A stretch of 64,000 nucleotides of DNA from JBCBKU01 sp038521345 (GCA_038521345.1 JBCBKU010000006.1:1-64000); one strand, 5' to 3'; positions 15,320 through 25,415 are shown, counted from the stretch's first letter. Numbers and translations are program-made. Notes: generated from the sequence alone by a model not told the origin.

Positions 15320-17590
15320 GTGGCCGAAACAGCACGGCACGCGAGTCGTTCGCTGACGCTCCGTTTGCTGCAACGCATGGGTCGGATCAGTCGGTACAGG
15401 ACCGAGCTGACCTTCGCACTCGTGCTTTTGGGGCCGGTGCTGGCTGCGCTGACGTTCTTCGGCCTCGGCCCGCTCGACCAGAACCCGTCGATGAGCTTTC
15501 TCCGACTCATCCTGCTGGCCGATCTTGTCTACGTCCTTGTCGTCGCGACGCTGATCCTTTCGACCATTGCCCGCATGGTGGCGGCGCGACGCGCCCGTTC
15601 CGCGGGCTCCCGTCTGCACTTGCGGCTGACGGTTGTCTTCGCGCTCGTGGCCCTCGTCCCGACCGTTCTCGTGGCGATCTTTGCCGGTTTGACCGTGAAT
15701 GTTGGGCTCGAAGGTTGGTTCTCGGACCGGGTGAGATCGGTGGTCGGGGCCTCGATCAATGCTGCCGAGGCGTATCAGGACGATCAGCGACGCGAACTGG
15801 TGGACGATACGGCCGCGCTCGCGAATTTCCTCGAAAGCGCGCGACGGGCTGATTTCTTTCTGTCGGACGGAGAGCTGCGGCAACTTCTGACACAAGGTCA
15901 GGGGCTTATTCAGCGAGGATTGCGCGAGGCCTACGTCATCGACGGGGCGGGCGAGATCCGCGCGCGCGGCGAACGTTCGTATCTTTTTGATTATGAACGG
16001 CCCACGGATGCCGACATCGCGGCGGCACGTCAGGGTGAGATCCGCCTGATCGAGGATCTTGCCCACAACGAATACAGGGCGCTGGCCCCGCTGAGCGCCT
16101 TCACGGATCGGTTTCTTTACGTTAGCCGGCAGGTCGATGGCGATATTCTTGCGCTGCTCGACGATGCACAGGAAACGGCGACCCTTTATACCCAACTCGA
16201 AAACCAGCGCGGGCGGCTCGTGTTTGAGTTCGGGCTTCTTTACCTCGCGTTCGCCGTGCTCCTTATCCTCGCGGCGATTGCCGGCGGAATCTGGTTTGCC
16301 GAACGCCTTTCGCGCCCGGTGGGGCGGCTGGCCGGTGCGGCCCAACGCGTGGGCGCCGGGGACTTGGATGTGCGGGTGCCGGAAGAGGACGGGGACGACG
16401 AGATTGCCATGCTCGGCCGGGTCTTCAACCAGATGACCGGGCAGCTGAAGGTCCAGCGCGAGGCGCTTTTGCAAAACAACCGCAAGATCGAGCGCCGGGA
16501 AAGGTTGTTTGACTCGGTCCTGTCTTCAGTCACGTCGGGTGTTGTGGGTTTGGATGCACGCGGGCGGATCGGCTTTGCCAACCGGTCGGCCGGGCGGATT
16601 CTCGGGGAAGACGACATCGCAACGAAGTCGATCCCGTTGGATGTCGCGATCCCGGAATTCGGTCCGCTGCTTGAGCGCTTGCGGGCCTTGCGCGCCGAAG
16701 TGGCACAAGAAGAAGTTCAGGTCAGCCGGGCCGGCAAACTGGAAAACCTGCTGGTGCGGATCGCGACACGTCGGACCGAACAGGGTCGGCTCGAAGGGTA
16801 CGTGATCGCGTTCGATGACGTGACCGATCTGGTGACCGCCCAGCGCATGGCCGCATGGGGAGACGTGGCCCGGCGCATCGCCCACGAGATCAAGAACCCG
16901 CTGACCCCGATCCAGTTGTCGGCGGAACGGATCCGGCGCAAATACGCATCCCTTTCAGAGGAAGAGCGAAGCGCGATCGAGCAATTGACCGACGTGATCA
17001 TCCGCCAGACCAACGATCTGCGCCGTATCGTCGACGAGTTTTCGAAATTCGCCCGCATGCCCGAGCCGGATCGCCGGGTCCATGACCTCGTCCCGCTGGT
17101 CCGAGATGCGGTCGTGCTTCAGGACACCGCGTTTTCGCATATCGACGTGTCGGCCACGTTGCCTACCGACCCTCTTATGGCCGAGTTCGATGCCACGATG
17201 ATCGGGCAGGCCCTGACCAATCTGATTAAGAATGCCGGGGAGGCTATTGAATCGCTGGAAGAACGTGGTGCGCCGGATGGACATGTGCCGACCGTGCGCG
17301 TGCGCCTCACGACGTCAGACGATCAGATCCTGATCCGCATTGCGGACAATGGCATCGGTCTGCCCGAGGACCGCGCCCGGCTTTTCGAACCCTACGTGAC
17401 GACCCGGGAAAAGGGCACGGGCCTTGGCCTGCCCATCGTGAAGAAGATCATCGAGGAACACGGCGGCTCGCTGACGCTGACGGATGCCGACCCGCTGGAC
17501 GGCACCGGTCACCGTGGCGCGTTGGCCATTGTGACACTGCCCCTCGACCCCGAACTCGAGAATTCCAAACAGCATGAACCGGCGGATTGA
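15320..17590 (+). CDS. ntrY: Membrane sensor histidine kinase NtrY
   Basis: A transmembrane kinase of the NtrY/NtrX pair, linked in alphaproteobacteria to nitrogen and redox control. About 756 residues: three N-terminal membrane segments, a periplasmic region, a further membrane segment followed by a HAMP domain (ERLSRPVGRLAGAAQRVGAGDLDVRVPEE), a PAS domain, the phosphoacceptor His in RRIAHEIKNPLTPIQ, and an HATPase domain with NLIKNAGEA and DNGIGLPED. The start is uncertain: a GTG at 15320 follows AGGTGGG, whereas a longer frame from a GTG at 15236 adds 28 residues of odd composition without a Shine-Dalgarno. It ends 29 bases before ntrX. Confidence 0.9.
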   Translation: MAETARHASRSLTLRLLQRMGRISRYRTELTFALVLLGPVLAALTFFGLGPLDQNPSMSFLRLILLADLVYVLVVATLILSTIARMVAARRARSAGSRLHLRLTVVFALVALVPTVLVAIFAGLTVNVGLEGWFSDRVRSVVGASINAAEAYQDDQRRELVDDTAALANFLESARRADFFLSDGELRQLLTQGQGLIQRGLREAYVIDGAGEIRARGERSYLFDYERPTDADIAAARQGEIRLIEDLAHNEYRALAPLSAFTDRFLYVSRQVDGDILALLDDAQETATLYTQLENQRGRLVFEFGLLYLAFAVLLILAAIAGGIWFAERLSRPVGRLAGAAQRVGAGDLDVRVPEEDGDDEIAMLGRVFNQMTGQLKVQREALLQNNRKIERRERLFDSVLSSVTSGVVGLDARGRIGFANRSAGRILGEDDIATKSIPLDVAIPEFGPLLERLRALRAEVAQEEVQVSRAGKLENLLVRIATRRTEQGRLEGYVIAFDDVTDLVTAQRMAAWGDVARRIAHEIKNPLTPIQLSAERIRRKYASLSEEERSAIEQLTDVIIRQTNDLRRIVDEFSKFARMPEPDRRVHDLVPLVRDAVVLQDTAFSHIDVSATLPTDPLMAEFDATMIGQALTNLIKNAGEAIESLEERGAPDGHVPTVRVRLTTSDDQILIRIADNGIGLPEDRARLFEPYVTTREKGTGLGLPIVKKIIEEHGGSLTLTDADPLDGTGHRGALAIVTLPLDPELENSKQHEPAD

Positions 17591-17619
17591 ATCCGTCCAA
17601 GAGACACACGCGAGGCTCC

Positions 17620-19032
17620 ATGAGTGACATCCTGATTGTAGACGACGAACGCGATATCCGGGAACTGATCGCCGACATTCTGCGGGATGAAGGGTTCGAA
17701 GCACGGCTCGCGGCCAATTCCGACGACTGCATGGCCGCGATCAACGCCGAACCGCCGGGATTGATCATTCTGGACATCTGGCTGAAGGACAGTCGCATGG
17801 ACGGGATCGACATCCTGTCGTCCGTCAAGCGCGACAACCCCGATATTCCGGTCGTCATCATCTCCGGGCATGGCAATATCGAAATCGCCGTCGCCGCCAT
17901 CAAACAGGGCGCCTACGACTTCATCGAGAAGCCGTTCAACATTGATCAGCTGATGGTCGTGATCACGCGCGCTATGGAGGCCTCGCGGCTTCGTCGGGAA
18001 AACACCGCGCTGCGCAGGAAAGAGGTGACCTCGGCCGAGATGGTCGGGGGGTCGGCGGCCTTCAAAACCCTGAAGCACCAACTCGACAAGGTGACGAATT
18101 CAAACGGTCGGGTCATGCTGACGGGCCCTGCCGGCGCTGGCAAGGAGCTGGCCGCCCGGTATATCCATGCCAATTCCAACCGGCGCGACGCCCCGTTTGT
18201 AACGGTGACGTCGGCCTCGATCGAACCCGAACGCATGGAGGAAGTGCTGTTCGGACGCGAAAGCGCGCAACGCGGCGTCGAAGCCGGCCTTCTGGAACAG
18301 GCGCATCAGGGCGTTCTCTACTTTGATGAGGTCGCGGACATGCCAGCCGGGACGCAGTCGAAGATCTTGCGCGTGCTGACCGAACAGCAGTTCATGCGCC
18401 AGGGCGGATCCGACAAGGTGCGGGTCGATATCCGCGTAATTTCGTCCACGAACCGGGATCTTGAGGCCGAGGTTGCCGCCGGCGCCTTCCGACAAGAGCT
18501 GTATCACCGCCTGAACGTGGTGCCGATCTCGGTGCCGTCGCTGGAAGAGCGCCGCGAGGACATTCCGGGGCTTGCCTCGTATTTCCTCGGCAATCTCAAC
18601 AGCGAGCAGGGTCTGCCGATGCGTCAATTGTCCGACGAGGCCGAAGCCCTTTTGCAGACGATGTCGTGGCCGGGCAACGTGCGTCAGTTGAAGAACGTGA
18701 TGGAACGGGTGCTGATCCTCGGCTCGGACAAGGGCGAAATCCAGGCGGCTGAACTTCCGCAGCCCGAAGCCGGCGGCGGAGCCGATCCGGCAGGCCGCGT
18801 GGTCCTGTCAGCGGGTCTGGCGACGCTTCCGCTGCGCGAGGCGCGGGAACTCTTCGAGCGTGAATACTTGCTTACCCAGATCAATCGGTTTGGTGGGAAC
18901 ATCAGCCGGACCGCCAGTTTCGTGGGCATGGAGCGTTCCGCGCTGCACCGCAAACTGAAGTCCCTGAACGTGGTGACAACCACCAAGGCAGGGGCCCGCG
19001 TGGCCCATATCGAGGACCACGAAGACGTCTAG
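17620..19032 (+). CDS. ntrX: Response regulator NtrX, AAA+ type, GAFTGA replaced
   Basis: Partner of NtrY. 470 residues: receiver domain with Asp52 (IILDIWLKDSRMDG), AAA+ domain (Walker A GPAGAGKE, Walker B VLYFDEVADMP), and a Fis-type helix-turn-helix (GGNISRTASFVGMERSALHRKLKSL). Where sigma-54 activators carry GAFTGA the sequence reads LFGRESAQRGVEAGLLEQAH, so the sigma-54 contact loop is missing; this is a known feature of alphaproteobacterial NtrX. The start at 17620 has GAGG upstream; an upstream in-frame ATG at 17587 overlaps ntrY and adds an unlikely 11-residue leader. Confidence 0.94.
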   Translation: MSDILIVDDERDIRELIADILRDEGFEARLAANSDDCMAAINAEPPGLIILDIWLKDSRMDGIDILSSVKRDNPDIPVVIISGHGNIEIAVAAIKQGAYDFIEKPFNIDQLMVVITRAMEASRLRRENTALRRKEVTSAEMVGGSAAFKTLKHQLDKVTNSNGRVMLTGPAGAGKELAARYIHANSNRRDAPFVTVTSASIEPERMEEVLFGRESAQRGVEAGLLEQAHQGVLYFDEVADMPAGTQSKILRVLTEQQFMRQGGSDKVRVDIRVISSTNRDLEAEVAAGAFRQELYHRLNVVPISVPSLEERREDIPGLASYFLGNLNSEQGLPMRQLSDEAEALLQTMSWPGNVRQLKNVMERVLILGSDKGEIQAAELPQPEAGGGADPAGRVVLSAGLATLPLREARELFEREYLLTQINRFGGNISRTASFVGMERSALHRKLKSLNVVTTTKAGARVAHIEDHEDV

Positions 19033-19116
19033 CGTGCCATTGGTGGGCAGGCCGGCTCGGTTGAACCCGGCCGTCCGGCATGCCATGTCCTGTTCCGGCG
19101 TGGCGAAGGAGCCCAC

Positions 19117-20493
19117 ATGAAGGTCATTATCTGCGGGGCGGGTCAGGTCGGCTGGCAGATCGCGCGGCATCTCTCGGGTGAGCAGAACGACGTGACGGTC
19201 GTGGACAACAACCCGGATCTGGTGCGTCGTGCGACGGATACCCTCGACGTGCAGGGGATCACCGGGCATGCCGCCCATCCGGATATCCTGGACCGGGCCG
19301 GGGCCCGCGATACCGATATGATCATCGCGGCGACCTTTTCGGACGAGGTGAATATGGTCACCTGCCAGGTCGCGCATTCCGTATTCGGCGTGACCCGAAA
19401 GATCGCGCGTCTTCGGGCGACGGCGTATCTCCAACCCGCCTATTCCGATCTCTATCGGCAGGACCATATGCCGATCGACGTCATCATCAGCCCCGAGCGG
19501 GAAGTGGCGGAAGCGGCCCTGCGGCGTCTCGCTGCACCTGCAGCATTCGACACCCAGAGTTTTCTTGAGGGCGAGGTCCAGTTCCTCGGCCTCGCGCTGG
19601 ACGAAGATTGCCCGGTGCTCGAGACCCCGCTTCGCCAGCTCACGGACCTGTTCTCTACGCTGCGCGCGATTGTGGTGGGCATTCGGCGTGGCGAACGGCT
19701 GTTTGCGCCTGAAGCAGGCGATCAGCTTTACGCCCACGACCAGATCTATGTGTTCGCCCATGCGGACGACGTGAACCGCACGCTTGAGATTTTCGGCAAG
19801 ACCCAGACACGGCAGGACCGGGTGGTGATCGTCGGGGGCGGCAATGTCGGATTGTCGGTTGCGCGCGCGCTTGAATCCCGCGCCGACCGCGTGCGCACCA
19901 AGATCATCGAGCGTAACCGCCGCTGCGCGGAACTCGCTGCTGAAGCGTTGGAGCGCACCATCGTTCTCCATGGGGACGGGCTTTCCATGGAGCTTCTGGA
20001 CGAGGCGGGTGTGGCCCGCGCCAACGCCGTGCTTGCCGTCACGGATGACGACAAGACCAATCTTCTGGCCGCGGTTCGGGCCAAGCAGGCCGGTTGCCCG
20101 TATGCAATCTGTCTTATCAACGATCCCACGCTTTTGCCGTTGATGGAGCCTCTGGATATCGACGCCTACATCAACCCCCGCTCGACAACAGTGTCCTCCA
20201 TCCTGCGCCACATCCGGCTTGGGCGGGTGAAAGGGGTGTACTCGATCGGCGACGCCGAAGCGGAAGTGATCGAGGCACAGGTGCTGTCGACATCACCCAT
20301 CGCCGGCCAGGCGATCCGCGACGTGGATTTCCCGGAAGGCGTGATCGTTGGCGCGGTCAAGAAAGGCGACAAGGTCATCAAGGCTGTCGGTGGCACCCGG
20401 GTCGAAGAAGGTGATGTGATCGTCCTTTTCGCCCTCGCCGCCGACGTGCGCGATGTCGAGCGCCTGTTTCAGGTCTCGATCGACTTCTTCTGA
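19117..20493 (+). CDS. trkA: Trk potassium uptake, NAD-binding regulatory subunit TrkA
   Basis: Peripheral inner-membrane subunit that gates TrkH-type potassium channels. The 458-residue protein is the usual tandem duplication: two Rossmann RCK_N domains (GAGQVGWQIARHL near residue 6 and GGGNVGLSVARAL near residue 240), each followed by an RCK_C domain. The stop overlaps the trkH start (TGATG), consistent with coupled translation. It lies 84 bases after ntrX in the order conserved across many alphaproteobacteria. Confidence 0.95.
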   Translation: MKVIICGAGQVGWQIARHLSGEQNDVTVVDNNPDLVRRATDTLDVQGITGHAAHPDILDRAGARDTDMIIAATFSDEVNMVTCQVAHSVFGVTRKIARLRATAYLQPAYSDLYRQDHMPIDVIISPEREVAEAALRRLAAPAAFDTQSFLEGEVQFLGLALDEDCPVLETPLRQLTDLFSTLRAIVVGIRRGERLFAPEAGDQLYAHDQIYVFAHADDVNRTLEIFGKTQTRQDRVVIVGGGNVGLSVARALESRADRVRTKIIERNRRCAELAAEALERTIVLHGDGLSMELLDEAGVARANAVLAVTDDDKTNLLAAVRAKQAGCPYAICLINDPTLLPLMEPLDIDAYINPRSTTVSSILRHIRLGRVKGVYSIGDAEAEVIEAQVLSTSPIAGQAIRDVDFPEGVIVGAVKKGDKVIKAVGGTRVEEGDVIVLFALAADVRDVERLFQVSIDFF

Positions 20494-21995
20494 TGCTGGC
20501 GCGGTTTCTCGCCCTTCCGCTTGTGATCATCATCATGGGGATCGGCGCTGCGTCTATGCTTGTGCCCGCCATCCATGCCGCAGTGACCGACAACGATCCC
20601 GTGGCGCGGTCGTTCTTTTATGGTTTTGTCCTGTTCGGCGTTGTTTTCGCTCTGATTTCCGTGGCAACCAGCGGCTACAAGGTGCGCCGCCAGGCACGCA
20701 GCCACCTCCTGGCACTTGCGGCGACCTATACGGTTTTGCCCGCCATGCTCGCGGTGCCGTTTCAGGATGCGGTGGGCGACACCACGTTTGTGAATGCCTA
20801 TTTCGAGATGGTCTCAGCGCTGACCACGACGGGGGCGACGTTGTTCGATCCCGACCGCCTCGCCCCCTCGGTGCATTTGTGGCGAGCCTATGTGGGCTGG
20901 ATGGGCGGGTTCTTTGTCTGGATCACCGCGATTGCCATTCTGGCCCCCCTGAACCTCGGTGGCTTCGAAGTGCGCACCGAGTACGAGCCGGGCACGGGTG
21001 GCGCACCGAACGGTCCCGTTCAGCGTGTCGTTGACCCTTCAGAACGGCTGGTGCGCTTCACGGTACGGCTGTTCCCGGTCTATGGCGGACTGACACTGAT
21101 TCTGTGGATCCTGCTTCTCATTGCCGGTGAAACACCCCTTGTCGCCGTTTCGGTGGCCATGTCGACCCTGGCGACGTCGGGAATAGCGCCCGAGGGGGCG
21201 ATATCCCCGGCCGGCCCTGCCGGCGAAGCGCTGATCTTCCTCTTCATGATTTTTGCCCTGTCGCGTCTAACCTACGCGGCCGATGAACGGCCCGAAGGTT
21301 GGCGCTCTCTGGGTCTCGATCCTGAATTGCGGCTTGGTCTTGTCATCACGCTGACGCTTCCGCTCTTGCTGTTTCTGCGCCACTGGATCGGTGCTTTCGA
21401 GGTGGACGATGTCGAGAACCTCGCCGCGGGCCTCGGCGCGCTCTGGGGCGGGCTCTTCACGACCCTTTCGTTCCTGACCACGACCGGATTTGTTTCGGGC
21501 TCGTGGGAAACGGCGCAGGCATGGTCCGGGCTCGACACGACGGGGCTGATCTTGATGGGCCTGACTGTCTTCGGCGGTGGCGTGGCCACGACCGCCGGGG
21601 GCGTGAAACTCCTCCGTGTCTTTGCCCTTTACATGCATGGAAAGCGCGAAATGGAGCGGTTGGTCCTGCCCAACTCGGTCGGCGGCACCGGTCGACGCAT
21701 CCGGCGGCAAGGGGCACAGATCGCGTTCATTTTCTTCATGCTCTTCGCGATGTCGATTGCACTCGTGATGGTCGCCCTGACCATTGCCGGGGTCAGCTTT
21801 GAAGACGCGCTTGTGCTGACCATTGCCGGTCTGACCACGACCGGGCCTTTGACAGAGGTTGCCGGTTCGACGCCCGTAGCGATCGACACGTTGTCACCGG
21901 CGGCGCGGGCGATATTTGCCGCTGCGATGGTCCTCGGTCGGCTGGAGACGCTGGCCATTATTGCGCTTCTGAATCCCGGGTTCTGGCGTCCCTGA
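20493..21995 (+). CDS. trkH: Trk potassium uptake pore protein TrkH
   Basis: Integral membrane potassium-translocating subunit that works with TrkA. The 500-residue protein has about ten to twelve hydrophobic segments and the four degenerate pore-loop filters of the family, recognisable as SALTTTGATL, STLATSGIAPEG, SFLTTTGFVSG and AGLTTTGPLTE. Length and filter number are normal. It is the last gene before a 150-base gap and hfq. Confidence 0.94.
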   Translation: MLARFLALPLVIIIMGIGAASMLVPAIHAAVTDNDPVARSFFYGFVLFGVVFALISVATSGYKVRRQARSHLLALAATYTVLPAMLAVPFQDAVGDTTFVNAYFEMVSALTTTGATLFDPDRLAPSVHLWRAYVGWMGGFFVWITAIAILAPLNLGGFEVRTEYEPGTGGAPNGPVQRVVDPSERLVRFTVRLFPVYGGLTLILWILLLIAGETPLVAVSVAMSTLATSGIAPEGAISPAGPAGEALIFLFMIFALSRLTYAADERPEGWRSLGLDPELRLGLVITLTLPLLLFLRHWIGAFEVDDVENLAAGLGALWGGLFTTLSFLTTTGFVSGSWETAQAWSGLDTTGLILMGLTVFGGGVATTAGGVKLLRVFALYMHGKREMERLVLPNSVGGTGRRIRRQGAQIAFIFFMLFAMSIALVMVALTIAGVSFEDALVLTIAGLTTTGPLTEVAGSTPVAIDTLSPAARAIFAAAMVLGRLETLAIIALLNPGFWRP

Positions 21996-22145
21996 AGACT
22001 ATTTTTTGTGCGCCGCGCGCATGTGTGCGACACAACGCCCGCAAACCACTGATAATGGGGGTGGAATCTGGAGAAATCCCTCGCCATAGTGGCCGCGCAT
22101 TCCGCCGGACCATATGTGCGGCAAGATAAAAGAGGCGAAAGACCC

Positions 22146-22379
22146 ATGGCGGCTGATCGACAGAACCTCCAAGACGCGTTCCTGAATCACGTCCGGAAGA
22201 CCAAGGTCTCGGTCACAATTTTCCTTATCAACGGCGTCAAATTGCAGGGCGTTATCACATGGTTTGACAATTTTTGCGTGCTGCTGCGTCGGGACGGCCA
22301 GTCGCAACTGGTCTACAAGCACGCGATTTCGACCATCATGCCTTCGCAGCCCATCAACCTGTACGAGGGCGAGGAATAG
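22146..22379 (+). CDS. hfq: RNA chaperone Hfq
   Basis: Hexameric Sm-like protein that pairs small RNAs with mRNAs. The 77-residue protein has the compact alphaproteobacterial form: N-terminal helix (NLQDAFLNHVRK), Sm1 (VSVTIFLINGVKLQGVITWFD) and Sm2 with the YKHAIST motif, and a very short acidic tail. The ATG at 22146 follows GAGGCGAAAG; an upstream in-frame ATG at 22089 would add 19 residues not found in the family. A GATAAT hexamer at 22051-22056 could be a -10 element, but no convincing -35 was found. hflX follows 29 bases later, as in many proteobacteria. Confidence 0.96.
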   Translation: MAADRQNLQDAFLNHVRKTKVSVTIFLINGVKLQGVITWFDNFCVLLRRDGQSQLVYKHAISTIMPSQPINLYEGEE

Positions 22380-22408
22380 ATCCCGCTCAGGATACGACCC
22401 GGCGCGCC

Positions 22409-23665
22409 ATGCGCGCCTTCGTGCTGCATCCCGATATCCAGACCGCCCCCCGGACACGCGATCCGGAACTGGCGCTGGACGAAGCACTGGCACTTGCCCG
22501 GGCGCTGCCGGATCTCGACGTGGCCGGCGGCGACGTGGTTCGTCTGACCAAGGCACAGCCGGGGCTCTTGTTCGGAAAGGGCAAGATCGCCGAATTGAAG
22601 GCGCAGATCGAAACCGACGAGATCGGGCTGGTTCTCGTGGACGGGCCGGTAACACCGGTTCAGCAGCGCAATCTTGAACGGGAATGGGGGGTCAAACTCC
22701 TCGACCGGACGGGGCTGATACTCGAGATTTTCGCGGATCGCGCGCGGACCCGCGAGGGCGTGCTGCAGGTGGAACTCGCGGCACTCAGTTACCAGCGCAC
22801 CCGCCTGGTGCGGGCCTGGACCCATCTCGAGCGCCAAAGGGGCGGTCTCGGCTTTGTGGGCGGCCCCGGCGAAACCCAGATCGAAGCCGACCGGCGGGCC
22901 ATCGACGAGGCCATCGGACGCCTGCGTCGGCAATTGGCCAAGGTGGTGAAAACGCGGGAACTGCACAGGGATGCCCGCGCCAAGGTGCCTTATCCGCTAG
23001 TCGCGCTGGTGGGGTATACCAATGCCGGAAAGTCCACCCTGTTCAATCGTCTGACCGGCGCCAAGGTGATGGCAAAGGACATGTTGTTCGCCACCCTCGA
23101 CCCCACGATGCGGTCAATCCCCTTGCCGGGAACCTCGCGCGAGGCGATCCTTTCGGACACCGTTGGTTTTATCTCGGACCTGCCGACCCAGCTGGTCGCG
23201 GCCTTTCGGGCCACGCTTGAAGAGGTCCTGGCGGCCGACATTATACTGCATGTCCGCGATATCAGCCATCCCGAGACCGATGCGCAGGCGGAAGACGTCG
23301 AGGGGATCCTGGCCGATCTGGGCGTCGAGCGGCGCGTCCCGGTGATCGAGGTCTGGAACAAGCTGGATCGGCTCAGCGACAATGAACGCGCAACGGCCGA
23401 GACCCGGTCCGCGCGCTATGGAACACTGATGATGTCCGCCCTGACCGGCGAGGGCGTGGACACTGTCCTGACCGCCGTAACCCGTCTTCTCGATGCGCCC
23501 CGGGAAGAGGCGGAACTGTCCCTCAGTTTCGCAGAAGGCAAGGCGCGGGCCTGGCTTTTCGACCGCAACATCGTGGTCGAGGAAAGCGAGGACGAAACGG
23601 GGTGGCGCATCCTTGTCCGCTGGACCGAGCGCGAACGAGACGGCTTCAATCGCCGGTTCGGCTGA
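22409..23665 (+). CDS. hflX: Ribosome-associated GTPase HflX
   Basis: GTPase that splits stalled or stressed ribosomes. The 418-residue protein has the HflX N-terminal domain (GKGKIAELKA, VDGPVTPVQQRNLE, RTREGVLQVELAAL), the linker GGPGETQIE, then a GTPase domain with G1 GYTNAGKST, G3 DTVGF and G4 NKLD. The start at 22409 begins at the family-typical position; a longer frame from 22274 overlaps hfq and is rejected. It converges with the solute-binding protein gene, with 6 bases between stops. Confidence 0.95.
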   Translation: MRAFVLHPDIQTAPRTRDPELALDEALALARALPDLDVAGGDVVRLTKAQPGLLFGKGKIAELKAQIETDEIGLVLVDGPVTPVQQRNLEREWGVKLLDRTGLILEIFADRARTREGVLQVELAALSYQRTRLVRAWTHLERQRGGLGFVGGPGETQIEADRRAIDEAIGRLRRQLAKVVKTRELHRDARAKVPYPLVALVGYTNAGKSTLFNRLTGAKVMAKDMLFATLDPTMRSIPLPGTSREAILSDTVGFISDLPTQLVAAFRATLEEVLAADIILHVRDISHPETDAQAEDVEGILADLGVERRVPVIEVWNKLDRLSDNERATAETRSARYGTLMMSALTGEGVDTVLTAVTRLLDAPREEAELSLSFAEGKARAWLFDRNIVVEESEDETGWRILVRWTERERDGFNRRFG

Positions 23666-23671
23666 CCCGGT

Positions 23672-25312
23672 TCAGGGCGAGCGCGAGATCAGGGAATACT
23701 CGATCTCGAACATCGGGTGCATGTCGGCACCCTGCACATCCGGGGCCGCGTGGTTCGACAAGGTTCGCCAAAACGGCTGGATGATCACCCCTTCGCCTTG
23801 AAGAATCTCCTGGATCCGGGCCATCTGGCTCCGGCGGGTGTCGACATCCGAAATGCCGCGCGCCTCGACCAGAAGGCCGTCAAGCTCGCCATTCGAGAAG
23901 CCGGTTTCGTTCCAGGCCCCGTCCGAGTGATAGGCAAGCAAGGGAACCTGAATGCCAAGCGGCCGCTGATTCCACGTGGTCGACGAGAACGGAAAGCTTT
24001 GCCAATCACGCCAATAGGCATTGCCGGGAAGCACCCGCCGGTCGACCTGGAACCCGGCGTCGCGAAGCTGGGCTGCCACGGCGTCGGTCGTGTCACGCTC
24101 CCACCCGTCATCGAGCGAGATGAGTTCGTGGACGAACTCGGACATCCCTGCCGATTCCATCAGCGCACGGGCGCCCGCGGGGTTGGGTGGTTCGGCTGGA
24201 ATGTCGGCATAGGCCGGATGAAGGGGGGCGACATGATGGTTCTGCGCGACGGTTCCACGGGTGGCGTGACCGATCTCGAGGCAGATGGTGTTGTCCACCG
24301 CCATCTGAAGGGCCTTGCGCACCCGCGGATCGGCATAGGGTCGGGCTCCGTCGATCTCGGCCTTTGCATTCGTGCGGCACACGATGGTGGCCGCCGTGTC
24401 GATATCGGATCGGACCATGTCCAGATTGTCCATGAAGTCCACGAAAGCCGCGGTGGTTTCGTAGACCATGTCGACCGCGCCGTCCCGTGCAGCGGCGTAG
24501 ATGGCTGCGGGATCGGTTCCGAAGTCTAGGAACTCGACCCGGTCAAGCGCGGCGCCGTTCCCCTCATTCCACCATGTATGCGCGGTGTTCCGGACCCAGA
24601 CGGATCGTTCGCGTGGCGTTATCTCATCGGGCATGTAGGGACCGGTTCCGATGCGCGTCACGAGCGGATTGGTCCCGATCGCAGTGGGATGCATCAGCGC
24701 GGCGGGGTAATCGGCCAGACCCGCTATCAACGTGATGTCTGGCGCGGTGAGCGTAAGGCTCAGCGTGGTGTCGTCCAGAATGTTCAGCGCGCCAGACCGG
24801 ATCTGACCCGTTTCGGGATCCACGAGCGAGCCGAGACGACTGGGCATCGAGTTGCCGGCCACTGACGTATCGCACCACGCTTCGAAATTCGCAGCGACGT
24901 GGCGCGCCGTCAGGGTGTCGCCGTTGGTCCAACGCACTCCGGGACGGATGTTCAGAACGTAGGTATCGGCGGCCTCCGAAACGTCCCAGCTCTCAAGCAG
25001 GACCGGCGTAAAGCTGCCGTTGCGTTCATAGCGCACGAGGTATTCCAGAAGGCCCCGCGTCTGGTTGGCCATCTGGGGCCATTGAAAAAGCCGCGGTTCT
25101 GTCAACTCGTGCACCGCCATCTCGCAGCGCAGGGTCCCGCCTGCCGCGCTGTGCGAGGCCGCGCGGAGCGCGCCAGGCAGTGTTCCGGCCAGCCCAAGCG
25201 TTGTTGCGAGGCTCAGGAACTCGCGCCGGCCCAGGCGGCCCGAGCGCAAGTCCGCGGCCAATGGCGCGATGGCGGGATGAAGCGGTCGGCCGCGTGGTGA
25301 TCTGGCACGCAT
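23672..25312 (-). CDS. Family 5 solute-binding protein of an ABC transporter, Tat-type signal
   Basis: A 546-residue periplasmic peptide/opine/nickel-type (SBP_bac_5) binding protein. The N-terminus carries a twin-arginine signal (GRREFLSLATTLGLAG, residues about 28-43) followed by AASH cleavage-like sequence; the start ATG at 25312 is the one that leaves a normal signal region. Family features include YVLNIRPGVRWTNGDTLTARHV and the C-terminal MARIQEILQGEGVIIQPFW. No permease or ATPase gene is adjacent, so it depends on components elsewhere; the double-ATPase gene at 62309 is of the same transporter class but about 37 kb away. The substrate is unknown. Confidence 0.88.
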   Translation of the reverse strand: MRARSPRGRPLHPAIAPLAADLRSGRLGRREFLSLATTLGLAGTLPGALRAASHSAAGGTLRCEMAVHELTEPRLFQWPQMANQTRGLLEYLVRYERNGSFTPVLLESWDVSEAADTYVLNIRPGVRWTNGDTLTARHVAANFEAWCDTSVAGNSMPSRLGSLVDPETGQIRSGALNILDDTTLSLTLTAPDITLIAGLADYPAALMHPTAIGTNPLVTRIGTGPYMPDEITPRERSVWVRNTAHTWWNEGNGAALDRVEFLDFGTDPAAIYAAARDGAVDMVYETTAAFVDFMDNLDMVRSDIDTAATIVCRTNAKAEIDGARPYADPRVRKALQMAVDNTICLEIGHATRGTVAQNHHVAPLHPAYADIPAEPPNPAGARALMESAGMSEFVHELISLDDGWERDTTDAVAAQLRDAGFQVDRRVLPGNAYWRDWQSFPFSSTTWNQRPLGIQVPLLAYHSDGAWNETGFSNGELDGLLVEARGISDVDTRRSQMARIQEILQGEGVIIQPFWRTLSNHAAPDVQGADMHPMFEIEYSLISRSP

Positions 25313-25415
25313 CTTGGATCCTCGGTGTGGGCGGCGGACGACTCGGGTAAATGCCGCCCCGCCTAGGAGGTCACGGGCCGTCCACCACGTCAACGCGACG
25401 CAGGCGCGCCAAAGA

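Noticed and set aside
15008..16474. A 488-codon minus-strand frame opposite ntrC/ntrY
   Set aside because: Antisense shadow of clear kinase and regulator sequence, no start signal, no recognisable fold.
18808..20211. A 467-codon minus-strand frame opposite ntrX/trkA
   Set aside because: Spans two well-supported genes and has shadow-type composition.
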